Source: Pseudomonas cerasi (GTDB lineage: Bacteria; Pseudomonadota; Gammaproteobacteria; Pseudomonadales; Pseudomonadaceae). From it: DNA of 64,000 nt. The stretch's first letter is position 1, and each line of letters begins with the position of its first letter. This document shows, piece by piece, positions 17,355 through 25,396 of this stretch. A model generated the notes under the pieces. That model saw nothing but the letters and a program-made list of their open reading frames with translations. It had not been told where the DNA came from and searched no databases. A program made the translations under genes and the position numbers. The stretch covers positions 5,325,501-5,389,500 of the forward strand of contig NZ_LT222319.1 in NCBI RefSeq assembly GCF_900074915.1. Direction: 5' to 3'.

Positions 17355-18140
17355 ATGCCTCGTTTTGCCGCCAACCTCAGCATGCTGTACCCGCAGCATG
17401 ATTTTCTTGAGCGCTTCGCCGCAGCCGCTGCCGATGGTTTCGGCGCGGTCGAGTACCTGTTCCCTTACGCCTACGGCACTCAGGAACTCAAGCAGCGCCT
17501 GAGCGACAACGGTCTGGTGCAGGCGCTGTTCAACGCTCCGCCGGGCGACTGGGAGGCAGGCGAGCGAGGCATTGCAACGCTGCCGGGCCGTGAAGCGGAA
17601 TTTCGCAGCGGTATCGAGCAGGCGTTGGAATATGCGCAGGTGCTGGGCAATGACCGAGTGCATGTCATGGCTGGCTTGCTGGCCGATGAAAGCTTGCGTG
17701 AGCGTCATCAGGCGGTCTATCTGGAAAACCTCGCGTTCGCGGCTGAGCAAGCCAAGGGCGCAGGGGTCACGATTCTGATCGAGCCGATCAACACCCGCGA
17801 CATGCCGGGCTTCTTCCTCAACCGTCAGGATCAGGCACAGAACATCTGCAAGCTGGTGGGTGCCGACAACCTGAAGGTGCAGTTCGACTGCTACCACTGC
17901 CAGATCGTCGAAGGTGACCTGACCAGCAAGCTGCGTCGCGACTTTGCAGGCATTGGTCATATTCAGATCGCCGGGGTACCGGATCGCCATGAGCCGGACC
18001 TGGGCGAACTGAACTACGAGCACCTGTTCAACGTCATCGACGAACTGGGCTACAGCGGCTGGATCGGCTGCGAATACCGTCCGAAAGGCGACACCAGCGT
18101 GGGTCTGGCGTGGTTGCGCGAGTTGCAGGCCAAGGGCTGA
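17355..18140 (+). CDS. otnI: 2-oxo-tetronate isomerase OtnI
   Basis: OtnI is a hydroxypyruvate-isomerase-like TIM-barrel enzyme of 261 residues that converts 2-oxo-tetronate to 3-oxo-tetronate, linking LtnD to OtnK. Key segments are LIEPINTRDMPGFFL (catalytic Glu), QFDCYHCQIVEGDL (metal and substrate site) and IGCEYRPKGDT. The ATG at 17355 follows GGAGT. An upstream in-frame start at 17337 would overlap the gntP stop context and is less likely. It is the last gene of ltnD-otnK-otnC-gntP-otnI. Confidence 0.9.
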   Translation: MPRFAANLSMLYPQHDFLERFAAAAADGFGAVEYLFPYAYGTQELKQRLSDNGLVQALFNAPPGDWEAGERGIATLPGREAEFRSGIEQALEYAQVLGNDRVHVMAGLLADESLRERHQAVYLENLAFAAEQAKGAGVTILIEPINTRDMPGFFLNRQDQAQNICKLVGADNLKVQFDCYHCQIVEGDLTSKLRRDFAGIGHIQIAGVPDRHEPDLGELNYEHLFNVIDELGYSGWIGCEYRPKGDTSVGLAWLRELQAKG

Positions 18141-18147
18141 AACCAGC

Positions 18148-18250
18148 GGGATGGACGACGCGGAGCGTCATGAACGGCATTCCCACGCAGAGCGTGAGGA
18201 GCGATCATTCTGTAACGGTCGTGTCGGACGCTATGCGTCCGATGTTCAGC
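18148..18250. repeat. GACGC/GCGTC palindromic intergenic repeat
   Basis: Palindromic modules (GACGACGCGGAGCGTCATG, CATTCCCACGCAGAGCGTGAGGA, GGACGCTATGCGTCC) match those near 4360 and 23690. They fill the convergent gap between otnI and the thioesterase gene and may act as a bidirectional terminator. Confidence 0.65.
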
Positions 18251-18260
18251 GACCTTAGCC

Positions 18261-18656
18261 TCAGTCCTCTACGTCGAACTGGTCCTTGATGTAGCGGATT
18301 TCAGTCCGCCCATGCGGCGCAGGCTGACCGTCTTCGTCGAGGTTGACGAAGACAATCTTGTCGACGGTCAGAATGCTCTTGCGGGTGATCTTGTTGCGCA
18401 CCTGGCATTTGAGGGTGATCGAGGTGCGACCGAAATCCGTGGCGGTGATGCCCAGTTCGATGATGTCGCCCTGACGCGAGGCACTGACGAAGTTGATTTC
18501 AGAGATGTACTTGGTGACCACCCGCTGATTACCCAGTTGAACGATCGCGTAGATCGCCGCCTCTTCATCGATCCAGCGCAGCAGGCTGCCGCCGAACAAC
18601 GTGCCGTTGGGGTTGAGGTCTTCGGGCTTTACCCACTTGCGGGTGTGGAAATTCAT
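18261..18656 (-). CDS. Acyl-CoA thioesterase, YciA/ACOT-type hotdog
   Basis: This 131-residue single hotdog-domain protein has the acyl-CoA hydrolase signature NPNGTLFGGSLLRWIDEEA and a later SASRQGDIIELG. Such enzymes hydrolyse acyl-CoA thioesters in the cytoplasm, and the chain-length preference cannot be told. The start at 18656 (MNFHTRKWV) is preceded by AGGAG. The in-frame extension to 18770 lacks family similarity. It is monocistronic and divergent from ahcY. Confidence 0.85.
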   Translation of the reverse strand: MNFHTRKWVKPEDLNPNGTLFGGSLLRWIDEEAAIYAIVQLGNQRVVTKYISEINFVSASRQGDIIELGITATDFGRTSITLKCQVRNKITRKSILTVDKIVFVNLDEDGQPAPHGRTEIRYIKDQFDVED

Positions 18657-18799
18657 GGTCACTCCTGAGCGTCTGGCCGATGGATAGCTGCATGATGGCA
18701 GAGCCGGCGACCCGCGCCCATGCCTGCGTGATAGCGACTGTGCATCGACCCTATTACAGACAGATGGCAATTGGATGGCCTTTAAACCGACAGAAAGCC

Positions 18800-18828
18800 T
18801 TGGGTAGAATCGCGAGCACCGCTATACT
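18800..18828 (+). promoter_or_regulatory. ahcY promoter
   Basis: TTGGGT (18800-18805) and TATACT (18823-18828) are separated by 17 bases, a good sigma-70 match. It would start a transcript about 45 bases before the riboswitch. Confidence 0.6.
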
Positions 18829-18877
18829 GCCAAACGTTTCAAAACGGTCATCTACGCTTGATACCGTTCCCGCCACC

Positions 18878-18981
18878 TGTCCGAGGGGCGCTGCAGCAGG
18901 TTTTCCCTGTCAGGCTCGGATGGGGCGTTGTTTGCCAGGACGATCCTCGACCGGCAAACCTTAAACGCACAACGGCGCCCA
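18878..18981 (+). ncRNA. S-adenosylhomocysteine (SAH) riboswitch
   Basis: The leader matches the SAH riboswitch consensus. The core CCGAGGGGCGCTGCA starts at 18881 and CAGGCTCGG is at 18911-18919, giving P1 as CCGAG/CTCGG. GCGTT (18925) pairs with AACGC (18964), and GTTTGCC (18930) pairs with GGCAAAC (18953). GGGCGC (18886-18891) can pair with GCGCCC (18975-18980) as the pseudoknot. It lies just upstream of ahcY, whose enzyme removes SAH, and it is known to switch gene expression on when SAH accumulates. Confidence 0.92.
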
Positions 18982-19010
18982 TTCGCATTTTTATGGAATG
19001 GAGACTCTCA

Positions 19011-20420
19011 ATGAGTGCTGTAATGACGCCCGCAGAATTCAATGACTACAAGGTTGCCGATATTTCCCTGGCCGCCTGGGGTCGCCGCGAAACCATCATC
19101 GCCGAATCCGAAATGCCTGCCCTGATGGGTCTGCGTCGCAAATACGCTGGTGATCAGCCGCTGAAAGGCGCGAAGATTCTCGGCTGCATCCACATGACCA
19201 TTCAGACCGCCGTACTGATCGAAACCCTGGTTGCCCTGGGTGCCGAAGTTCGCTGGTCGTCGTGCAACATTTTCTCCACTCAGGACCAGGCTGCTGCGGC
19301 CATCGCTGCTGCCGGCATTCCTGTGTTCGCCTGGAAAGGCGAAACCGAAGAAGAATACGAGTGGTGCATCGAGCAGACCATCCTCAAGGATGGCCAGCCA
19401 TGGGACGCCAACATGATCCTCGACGACGGCGGCGACCTGACCGAGATCATTCACAAGAAATACCCGGCGATGCTGGACAAGATCCACGGCGTCACCGAAG
19501 AAACCACCACTGGCGTTCACCGCCTGCTGGATATGCTGGCCAAGGGCGAGTTGAAAATCCCGGCCATCAACGTCAATGACTCGGTGACCAAGAGCAAGAA
19601 CGACAACAAGTACGGCTGCCGTCACAGCCTGAACGACGCCATCAAGCGCGGCACCGACCACTTGCTGTCCGGCAAGCAGGCGCTGGTGATCGGCTACGGT
19701 GACGTGGGCAAGGGCTCGGCCCAGTCCCTGCGTCAGGAAGGCATGATCGTCAAAGTGACCGAAGTCGACCCGATCTGCGCCATGCAGGCCTGCATGGACG
19801 GTTTCGAGCTGGTTTCGCCGTTCATCGACGGTGAGAACGACGGCACCGAAGCGAGCATCGACAAGGCACTGTTGGGCAAGATCGACCTGATCGTGACCAC
19901 CACCGGTAACGTCAACGTTTGCGACTCCAACATGCTCAAGGCGCTGAAAAAGCGCGCTGTGGTGTGCAACATCGGTCACTTCGACAACGAAATCGACACC
20001 GCTTTCATGCGCAAGAACTGGGCATGGGAAGAAGTGAAGCCACAGGTTCACAAGATCCATCGTACCGGCCCAGGCTCGTTCGACGCACAGAACGACGACT
20101 ACCTGATCCTGCTGGCCGAAGGCCGTCTGGTAAACCTGGGTAACGCCACTGGCCACCCAAGCCGCATCATGGATGGCTCGTTCGCCAACCAGGTTCTGGC
20201 GCAGATCTTCCTCTTCGAGCAGAAGTACGCCGACCTGGCACCGGCCAAGAAAGCCGAGCGTCTGACCGTTGAAGTGCTGCCGAAGAAACTCGACGAAGAA
20301 GTGGCCCTGGAAATGGTCCGCGGCTTCGGCGGCGTTGTGACCAAGCTGACCAAGACCCAAGCCGATTACATCGGCGTGACCGTCGAAGGTCCGTTCAAGC
20401 CGCACGCGTATCGCTACTGA
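19011..20420 (+). CDS. ahcY: Adenosylhomocysteinase
   Basis: AhcY reversibly hydrolyses S-adenosylhomocysteine to adenosine and homocysteine, clearing the product of SAM-dependent methylation. It has 469 residues, the long bacterial form with an insert in the catalytic domain. The NAD-binding motif is IGYGDVGKGSAQSL. Substrate-site segments include GCIHMTIQTAVLIETL and NIGHFDNEID, and the C-terminus ends GPFKPHAYRY as in the family. The ATG at 19011 follows GGAG. A longer frame from 18858 would translate the riboswitch and is rejected. It is controlled by the SAH riboswitch, and metF follows. Confidence 0.98.
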   Translation: MSAVMTPAEFNDYKVADISLAAWGRRETIIAESEMPALMGLRRKYAGDQPLKGAKILGCIHMTIQTAVLIETLVALGAEVRWSSCNIFSTQDQAAAAIAAAGIPVFAWKGETEEEYEWCIEQTILKDGQPWDANMILDDGGDLTEIIHKKYPAMLDKIHGVTEETTTGVHRLLDMLAKGELKIPAINVNDSVTKSKNDNKYGCRHSLNDAIKRGTDHLLSGKQALVIGYGDVGKGSAQSLRQEGMIVKVTEVDPICAMQACMDGFELVSPFIDGENDGTEASIDKALLGKIDLIVTTTGNVNVCDSNMLKALKKRAVVCNIGHFDNEIDTAFMRKNWAWEEVKPQVHKIHRTGPGSFDAQNDDYLILLAEGRLVNLGNATGHPSRIMDGSFANQVLAQIFLFEQKYADLAPAKKAERLTVEVLPKKLDEEVALEMVRGFGGVVTKLTKTQADYIGVTVEGPFKPHAYRY

Positions 20421-20429
20421 TTGAGCAGG

Positions 20430-20462
20430 CTCGGTCCGCTTCTTACGCAGAAGCGGATCGAG
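20430..20462 (+). repeat. Stable hairpin between ahcY and metF
   Basis: CTCGGTCCGCTTCT (20430-20443) pairs with AGAAGCGGATCGAG (20449-20462) with one mismatch and a TACGC loop. No T run follows, so it may stabilise the ahcY mRNA 3' end or attenuate metF rather than terminate. Confidence 0.5.
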
Positions 20463-20528
20463 CGTGATCAGCCATCACCGGCAGCACTCGCTGCCCCGGT
20501 GATGCTCAGTATCTGAAGGCCGTTCCGG

Positions 20529-20556
20529 CCTTTTCGCGAACAAGTTCGCTCCTACG
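20529..20556. repeat. REP-like palindrome
   Basis: TTTTCGCGAACAAGTTCGCTCCTAC is a diverged copy of the Pseudomonas REP core (CGCGAGCAAGCTCGCTCCCAC) seen elsewhere in the window. Confidence 0.6.
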
Positions 20557-20570
20557 ACGAGATCGGCTCC

Positions 20571-21416
20571 ATGTCTCAAGAACGCCGCTTCAGCTTCGAG
20601 TTCTTTCCTACCAAGACCGACGCTGGACATGAAAAGCTGCTGACCGTTGCTCGTCAGCTCGCTACGTACAACCCCGATTTTTTCTCCTGCACCTATGGTG
20701 CCGGTGGCTCGACCCGCGACCGCACGCTCAATACCGTGCTGCAGCTGGAAAACGAGATCAAAGTCCCTGCTGCGCCGCATTTGTCCTGCGTGGGCGACAG
20801 CAAAGACGACCTGCGCAACCTGTTGGCGCAGTACAAGGATGCGGGCATCAAACGCATCGTGGCACTGCGCGGCGACCTGCCTTCCGGCATGGGCATGGCC
20901 AGCGGTGAGCTGCGTCATGCCAATGACCTGGTGAGCTTCATTCGCCAGGAAAGCGGCAGCCATTTCCACATCGAAGTCGCCGCCTACCCGGAAATGCATC
21001 CACAGGCGCGCAATTTCGAAGACGACCTAAAGCACTTCGTCAACAAGGCCAACGCCGGCGCCGACAGTGCGATCACGCAGTACTTCTTCAACGCCGACAG
21101 CTATTTCAACTTCGTCGAGCGAGTCGAGAAGATGGGCGTCAGCATTCCGATCGTGCCGGGCATCATGCCGATCACCAACTACAGCAAGCTGGCGCGTTTC
21201 TCGGATGCCTGCGGTGCGGAAATCCCGCGCTGGATCCGCAAACAGCTGGAAGCCTACGGCGATGACGTGCAAAGCATCCAGGCGTTTGGCGAAGAAGTCA
21301 TCACGCAGATGTGCGAACGACTGCTGCAAGGCGGCGCCCCCGGCCTGCATTTCTACACGCTGAACCAGGCAGAGCCGAGCCTGGCGGTGTGGAACAACCT
21401 GCAACTGCCACGCTGA
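20571..21416 (+). CDS. metF: 5,10-methylenetetrahydrofolate reductase
   Basis: MetF is an FAD enzyme that reduces methylene-THF to methyl-THF, the methyl donor for homocysteine remethylation to methionine. It has 281 residues, typical of bacterial MetF. Signatures include FSFEFFPTKTDAG at the N-terminus, SCTYGAGGSTRDRT (folate and NADH site) and VPGIMPITNYSKL. It lies about 150 bases after ahcY in the same direction, so the riboswitch transcript may also cover metF. Together they recycle homocysteine from the SAM cycle. Confidence 0.96.
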   Translation: MSQERRFSFEFFPTKTDAGHEKLLTVARQLATYNPDFFSCTYGAGGSTRDRTLNTVLQLENEIKVPAAPHLSCVGDSKDDLRNLLAQYKDAGIKRIVALRGDLPSGMGMASGELRHANDLVSFIRQESGSHFHIEVAAYPEMHPQARNFEDDLKHFVNKANAGADSAITQYFFNADSYFNFVERVEKMGVSIPIVPGIMPITNYSKLARFSDACGAEIPRWIRKQLEAYGDDVQSIQAFGEEVITQMCERLLQGGAPGLHFYTLNQAEPSLAVWNNLQLPR

Positions 21417-21727
21417 AAACGGCTGAGGCACCGCGGTCCGACCGGTGATTTCCGGGGGATCGCGGCCTCATACACCGTTGGGCAGCAGGAAAGCGGCGTA
21501 TTGCGCTCGCTCTGTTATACTCCAGCCTTCCCGCCAGGCTTACGCCCGGACGCCCGGTCTTGCAATCGTCATCCGTTCACGCCAACAGCGCAATTTTCAT
21601 CAAGCGCAGACGTCACGGAATGCACTGAAGACCCGGCAGGACCGGACGGGATCGCGTTGTCTTTACACGCCATTCGCGCCAGGCAAGACATCCCTTGAGC
21701 TTAAGCTCCAACAGAACAGGATTACTC
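21417..21727 (+). promoter_or_regulatory. metF-rhlE intergenic region / long rhlE leader
   Basis: The gap is 311 bases and contains no plausible gene. A TATACT hexamer at 21516-21521 could be a -10 box but lacks a -35 at the right distance. If used, it gives a 5' leader of about 200 bases, like other cold-responsive RNA helicase genes, and that comparison is inference. Confidence 0.35.
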
Positions 21728-23617
21728 ATGTCCTTTGCTTCCCTCGGTCTCTCCGAGGCTTTAGTCCGCGCCATCGAGGCAGCGGGCTATACCCAGCCTA
21801 CCCCCGTGCAACAGCGGGCCATTCCCGCCGTGTTGCAAGGTCGCGACCTGATGGTTGCGGCACAGACCGGTACTGGTAAAACCGGTGGTTTCGCCCTCCC
21901 TATTCTGGAGCGGCTGTTTCCCAATGGTGTTCCGGACAAATCCCAGCGTCACGGCCCGCGTCAACCACGCGTTCTGGTCCTGACCCCGACCCGCGAACTG
22001 GCCGCACAGGTGCACGAGAGCTTCAAGCTCTATGCCCGCGACCTGAAATTCGTCAGCGCCTGCATCTTCGGCGGCGTCGGCATGAACCCTCAGGTTCAGG
22101 CCATGTCCCGTGGTGTGGACGTCCTGGTGGCCTGCCCTGGCCGCCTGCTCGACCTGGCCGGTCAAGGCAGTGTCGACCTGTCCCACGTCGAAATCCTGGT
22201 GCTCGATGAAGCAGACCGGATGCTCGACATGGGCTTCGTGCATGACGTCAAGAAGGTCCTCGCGCGGCTGCCGGCCAAGCGCCAGAACCTGCTGTTCTCG
22301 GCTACCTTCTCCAATGACATCACGTCGTTGGCCGGCAAGCTGCTGCACAACCCAGAGCGCATCGAAGTCACGCCGCCGAACACCACGGTCGAGCGTATCG
22401 AGCAACGGGTTTTCCGCCTGGCAGCCAACCACAAGCGTTCGCTGCTCGCGCATTTGATCACTGTCGGCGCCTGGGAACAGGTGCTGGTCTTCACCCGCAC
22501 CAAGCACGGCGCCAACCGTCTGGCCGAGTACCTGGACAAGCACGGCCTTGCGGCTGTCGCGATCCACGGCAATAAGAGCCAGAACGCCCGTACCAAGGCA
22601 CTGGCCGACTTCAAGGCAGGTGATGTACGCATCATGGTCGCGACCGATATCGCCGCACGCGGCCTGGATATCGATCAGTTGCCGCATGTCGTCAACTTCG
22701 AGCTGCCCAACGTCGACGAAGACTACGTTCACCGTATCGGTCGTACCGGCCGTGCCGGTCGTTCGGGTGAAGCCATTTCGCTGGTTGCGCCGGACGAAGA
22801 GAAGCTGCTCAAAAGCATCGAGCGCATGACCAAGCAGAAGATCGCCGACGGCGACCTGATGGGCTTCGACATCACAGCAGTCGAGGCTGAGAAGCCGGAA
22901 GTGCGTGAGCGTCCGGATGTTCGCAACTCGCGTGGCGCACGCCCTGCACGTGGCGATGGTGACAAGAACAACGGTGGTCGTCGCGACAAGGGCAAGGATA
23001 AAGGCAAGGAAAAACCTGCCGCTGCATCCGCTACTGGCGAACGCCCTGCAAGGCAGCCACGCGAAAAAAAACCTCGTGAGGGCACGCCTCGCAGCGAACA
23101 GCGTGCATCGCAACCCGCCATACCGCGTCCGGCAGCCGATCGTGCGCCAGACGAGTTTCGCGACGACGAAGTAGACAACTTCGGCAATCGCGCTGACTAC
23201 GTGAGTCCTTATCAGGGCAAAGGTCAGAACCGTGGTCGTCGCCCTGCTGCCGCGCCTGGTGCAGCCGCACCGGCCGCTGGCGGCGCAGCTCGCCCGGCCA
23301 ACCAGGGTCGCCCTGCCGGTGGCGCTCGTAACGGCTCCGGCAGCGGCGCACCAAAGCGCAACGGCTCGGGTTCATCGGCACCACGCTCGCGTGATGGTCA
23401 GCCACGTGGCCGTCGTCCGGCACGTGAAGACCAGCCTTTGCCACGTGAAGGTCAGGAGCCAGCCGCACGTGCACCACGCGACGGCCAGCCTCAGCCGAAA
23501 ATCGTGCACAAGGAATCCAAGATCGACCGTTTCCCGTCTGCCGAGCAACTGGACCAGTTGCCGAGCCGCCCACGCGGTGAAAAACCGGCCCTGCTGACCC
23601 GCAACCGCGACAGCTGA
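21728..23617 (+). CDS. rhlE: DEAD-box RNA helicase RhlE
   Basis: RhlE is an ATP-dependent RNA helicase involved in RNA decay and ribosome assembly. It has 629 residues. The core (1 to about 380) has the Q motif with PTPVQQRAIP, motif I AQTGTGKT, motif II LDEADRMLDMGF, motif III SAT, and motif VI HRIGRTGRAGR. A long basic, low-complexity tail (about 390-629, rich in Arg, Gly, Pro and Ala) follows, as in Pseudomonas RhlE, where such tails bind RNA. The ATG at 21728 (SFASLGLSEALVRAI) follows AGGA. The gene stands alone and ends at a terminator. Confidence 0.93.
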   Translation: MSFASLGLSEALVRAIEAAGYTQPTPVQQRAIPAVLQGRDLMVAAQTGTGKTGGFALPILERLFPNGVPDKSQRHGPRQPRVLVLTPTRELAAQVHESFKLYARDLKFVSACIFGGVGMNPQVQAMSRGVDVLVACPGRLLDLAGQGSVDLSHVEILVLDEADRMLDMGFVHDVKKVLARLPAKRQNLLFSATFSNDITSLAGKLLHNPERIEVTPPNTTVERIEQRVFRLAANHKRSLLAHLITVGAWEQVLVFTRTKHGANRLAEYLDKHGLAAVAIHGNKSQNARTKALADFKAGDVRIMVATDIAARGLDIDQLPHVVNFELPNVDEDYVHRIGRTGRAGRSGEAISLVAPDEEKLLKSIERMTKQKIADGDLMGFDITAVEAEKPEVRERPDVRNSRGARPARGDGDKNNGGRRDKGKDKGKEKPAAASATGERPARQPREKKPREGTPRSEQRASQPAIPRPAADRAPDEFRDDEVDNFGNRADYVSPYQGKGQNRGRRPAAAPGAAAPAAGGAARPANQGRPAGGARNGSGSGAPKRNGSGSSAPRSRDGQPRGRRPAREDQPLPREGQEPAARAPRDGQPQPKIVHKESKIDRFPSAEQLDQLPSRPRGEKPALLTRNRDS

Positions 23618-23632
23618 CAGCCACGCAACACT

Positions 23633-23663
23633 AAAAACGCCCCGACCTGTTCGGGGCGTTTTT
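23633..23663 (+). terminator. rhlE terminator
   Basis: AAAAACGCCCCGA and TCGGGGCGTTTTT form a 13-base stem with loop CCTGT, followed by further Ts. Confidence 0.92.
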
Positions 23664-23689
23664 GTTTGTGGGCCCGGAGGATGTTGATC

Positions 23690-23828
23690 ATCGCTCCCAC
23701 GCTCCGCGTGGTAGCACAGCCCTGGACGCTCCGCGTCCGATCTTAAGCGGGTGGCGCAGCGCCGATCTGTGACGCAGAGCGTCACGAAATGCATGCCAAC
23801 GCGGAGCATTGGCACGATAGTCATCTCA
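23690..23828. repeat. GACGC/GCGTC palindromic intergenic repeat
   Basis: The modules CCCACGCTCCGCGTGG, GGACGCTCCGCGTCC and GTGACGCAGAGCGTCAC, plus CCAACGCGGAGCATTGG, recur here as near 4360 and 18150. They lie between the terminators of the convergent rhlE and yceI genes. Confidence 0.7.
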
Positions 23829-23845
23829 GGAAGTTTCATCGCACC

Positions 23846-23876
23846 CACAAAAACGCCGACCCAAGGGTCGGCGTTC
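23846..23876 (-). terminator. yceI terminator
   Basis: The stem AACGCCGACCC/GGGTCGGCGTT lies just past the yceI stop and reads into a T run on the minus strand. Confidence 0.85.
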
Positions 23877-23894
23877 TGTCGATCAAGCGTGCAA

Positions 23895-24473
23895 TTACTT
23901 CTTCTGTACGCCTTCGAAGCTGATGTCCAGATCCAGCGTCTGCGACGTCGGGCCTGGGCCCTTGATGCCGAAGTCGTTCAGGTTCAGCGTCGAAGTACCG
24001 TTGAAGCCGGCACGGTAGCCGCCCCACGGATCCTTGCCTTCGCCGTTGAAGGTTGCCTTGATGACGATTGGCTTGGTCACGCCGTGCAGGGTCAGGTCGC
24101 CAGTGACGTCAGCCGTTTTCTCGCCAGTCGATTTGACTGCGGTGGAAACGAATTTGGCTTCCGGGTATTTGGCAACGTCCAGGAAATCCTTGCTGGAGAT
24201 GTGCTTGTCGCGCTCGGCGTGGTTGGTGAACAGGCTGGCGGTTTTCAGCTCGACATTGATTTTGCTGGCTTCAGGCTTGGCAGCGTCGAAGCTGAACGTG
24301 CCGTCCCAGTCCTTGAAGGTACCGTGAATGAAGCTGTAGCCCAGGTGGCTGATCTTGAAGTCAACGAATGCGTGTTGACCTTCCTTGTCGATAACGTAGT
24401 CGGCGGCCATGGCCTGGCCAGCAGACAACAGTGCGGTACCCAGAGCCAGAGCGGCGAGAGACTTCTTCAACAT
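23895..24473 (-). CDS. YceI family periplasmic lipid-binding protein
   Basis: This 192-residue exported protein has signal peptide MLKKSLAALALGTALLSAG followed by a cut at AMA-ADYV. It has a YceI lipocalin-like barrel that in homologues binds polyisoprenoid lipids. Family segments are HAFVDFKISHLGYSFIHGTF and the C-terminal GPTSQTLDLDISFEG. The P. aeruginosa counterpart in the same gene neighbourhood has been reported as the secreted protease PasP, and I cannot confirm that activity here. The start at 24473 follows GGGAA. It lies 27 bases after the cytochrome b561 gene on the same strand, so the two form an operon. Confidence 0.9.
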   Translation of the reverse strand: MLKKSLAALALGTALLSAGQAMAADYVIDKEGQHAFVDFKISHLGYSFIHGTFKDWDGTFSFDAAKPEASKINVELKTASLFTNHAERDKHISSKDFLDVAKYPEAKFVSTAVKSTGEKTADVTGDLTLHGVTKPIVIKATFNGEGKDPWGGYRAGFNGTSTLNLNDFGIKGPGPTSQTLDLDISFEGVQKK

Positions 24474-24500
24474 GCTTTTATTCCCGTTTTGGTTGAACAA

Positions 24501-25049
24501 TCAATTACGACCCAGCATGCGCTTGAGGGTCACATCGCGATCGATGAAGTGGTGTTTCAATGCAGCAAGACCATGGAGCCCCGCGAATATCACGATGACC
24601 CAGGCCAGATACAGGTGAATCCAGCCCGCCGTTTCTGCCTGATCAGGAAGGCCCGATACCAGCGCGGGCACATCGAACAGGCCGAATACCGGAATTCCCA
24701 CGCCGTCGGCGGTGGAAATGAGATACCCGGCGAACATCACGGCAAACAGTACGACGTACAAAAACAGATGGCCGAATGCAGCACCGATGCGCGTCAACTT
24801 ACTGTAGCTGGTCAACGGCGGCGGTGGCGGACTGAGCAGACGCCAGACCACGCGGATCAGCATGATCGCAAACAGCGTGATGCCGATGCTCTTGTGCAGA
24901 TCAGGGCCCGCCTTGCGCCACGTATCGTAGTAATCCAGCCCGACCATCCACAGCCCCAGCGCAAACATTCCAAACACGACAGCAGCCACACCCCAGTGCA
25001 GCACCATGCTGACCAGACCGTAGCGAGAGGATGAATTACGTAGCTGCAT
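24501..25049 (-). CDS. Cytochrome b561 family protein
   Basis: This is a 182-residue four-helix membrane cytochrome b. Candidate heme-ligand histidines lie in MVLHWGVA (helix 1), DLHKSIG, and FAGLHGLAALKHH. The family is linked to superoxide:ubiquinone oxidation (CybB) and often accompanies YceI proteins, as here, where yceI follows after 27 bases. The pairing suggests electron transfer or quinone handling at the inner membrane with a periplasmic isoprenoid-binding partner. That inference rests on known co-occurrence. Confidence 0.88.
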   Translation of the reverse strand: MQLRNSSSRYGLVSMVLHWGVAAVVFGMFALGLWMVGLDYYDTWRKAGPDLHKSIGITLFAIMLIRVVWRLLSPPPPPLTSYSKLTRIGAAFGHLFLYVVLFAVMFAGYLISTADGVGIPVFGLFDVPALVSGLPDQAETAGWIHLYLAWVIVIFAGLHGLAALKHHFIDRDVTLKRMLGRN

Positions 25050-25344
25050 TACCAGTACCTTGTCAGAAGTGTTACCAGACTAGCTTTTTATCTATCGAAT
25101 GAAAGCGCAAAATTTCGCTCGGACATATCGAACAATACGATAGGTCTGGTGGGCAGTTCGTACCTCGATTCTGTTGCTTCCCTCAACACCTGAACCACTG
25201 TTCAGCCGTGTCAGGCTGTCCGCGCTGCAGCAGCATCCCGATAATTTGCCGTCAGTAACACTTTGCAATGACCATCGGCCTTTCGATGCCGATGAACGGC
25301 ACGATCAGGCTTGAGCACAGGGATATAACGAATCGAGCACGCAT
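25050..25344. promoter_or_regulatory. Upstream region of the cytochrome b561-yceI operon
   Basis: About 300 bases carry no plausible gene. Near the operon start an inverted repeat TATCG (25126-25130) ... CGATA (25138-25142) and a further TATCGA at 25092 may be operator elements. The stretch after 25190 shows nothing recognisable. Confidence 0.35.
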
Positions 25345-25378
25345 AAAAAAAGGGATGCGGTATGAACCGCATCCCTTT
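25345..25378 (-). terminator. Terminator of the amine oxidase gene
   Basis: AAAGGGATGCGG and CCGCATCCCTTT pair around TATGAA. On the minus strand the hairpin is followed by a T7 run, 18 bases after the stop codon of the oxidase gene. Confidence 0.9.
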
Positions 25379-25396
25379 CAGTCAGCCATCGGACGG

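Noticed and set aside
18858..19010. N-terminal extension of AhcY
   Set aside because: It would translate the SAH riboswitch, and family similarity begins at 19011, preceded by GGAG.
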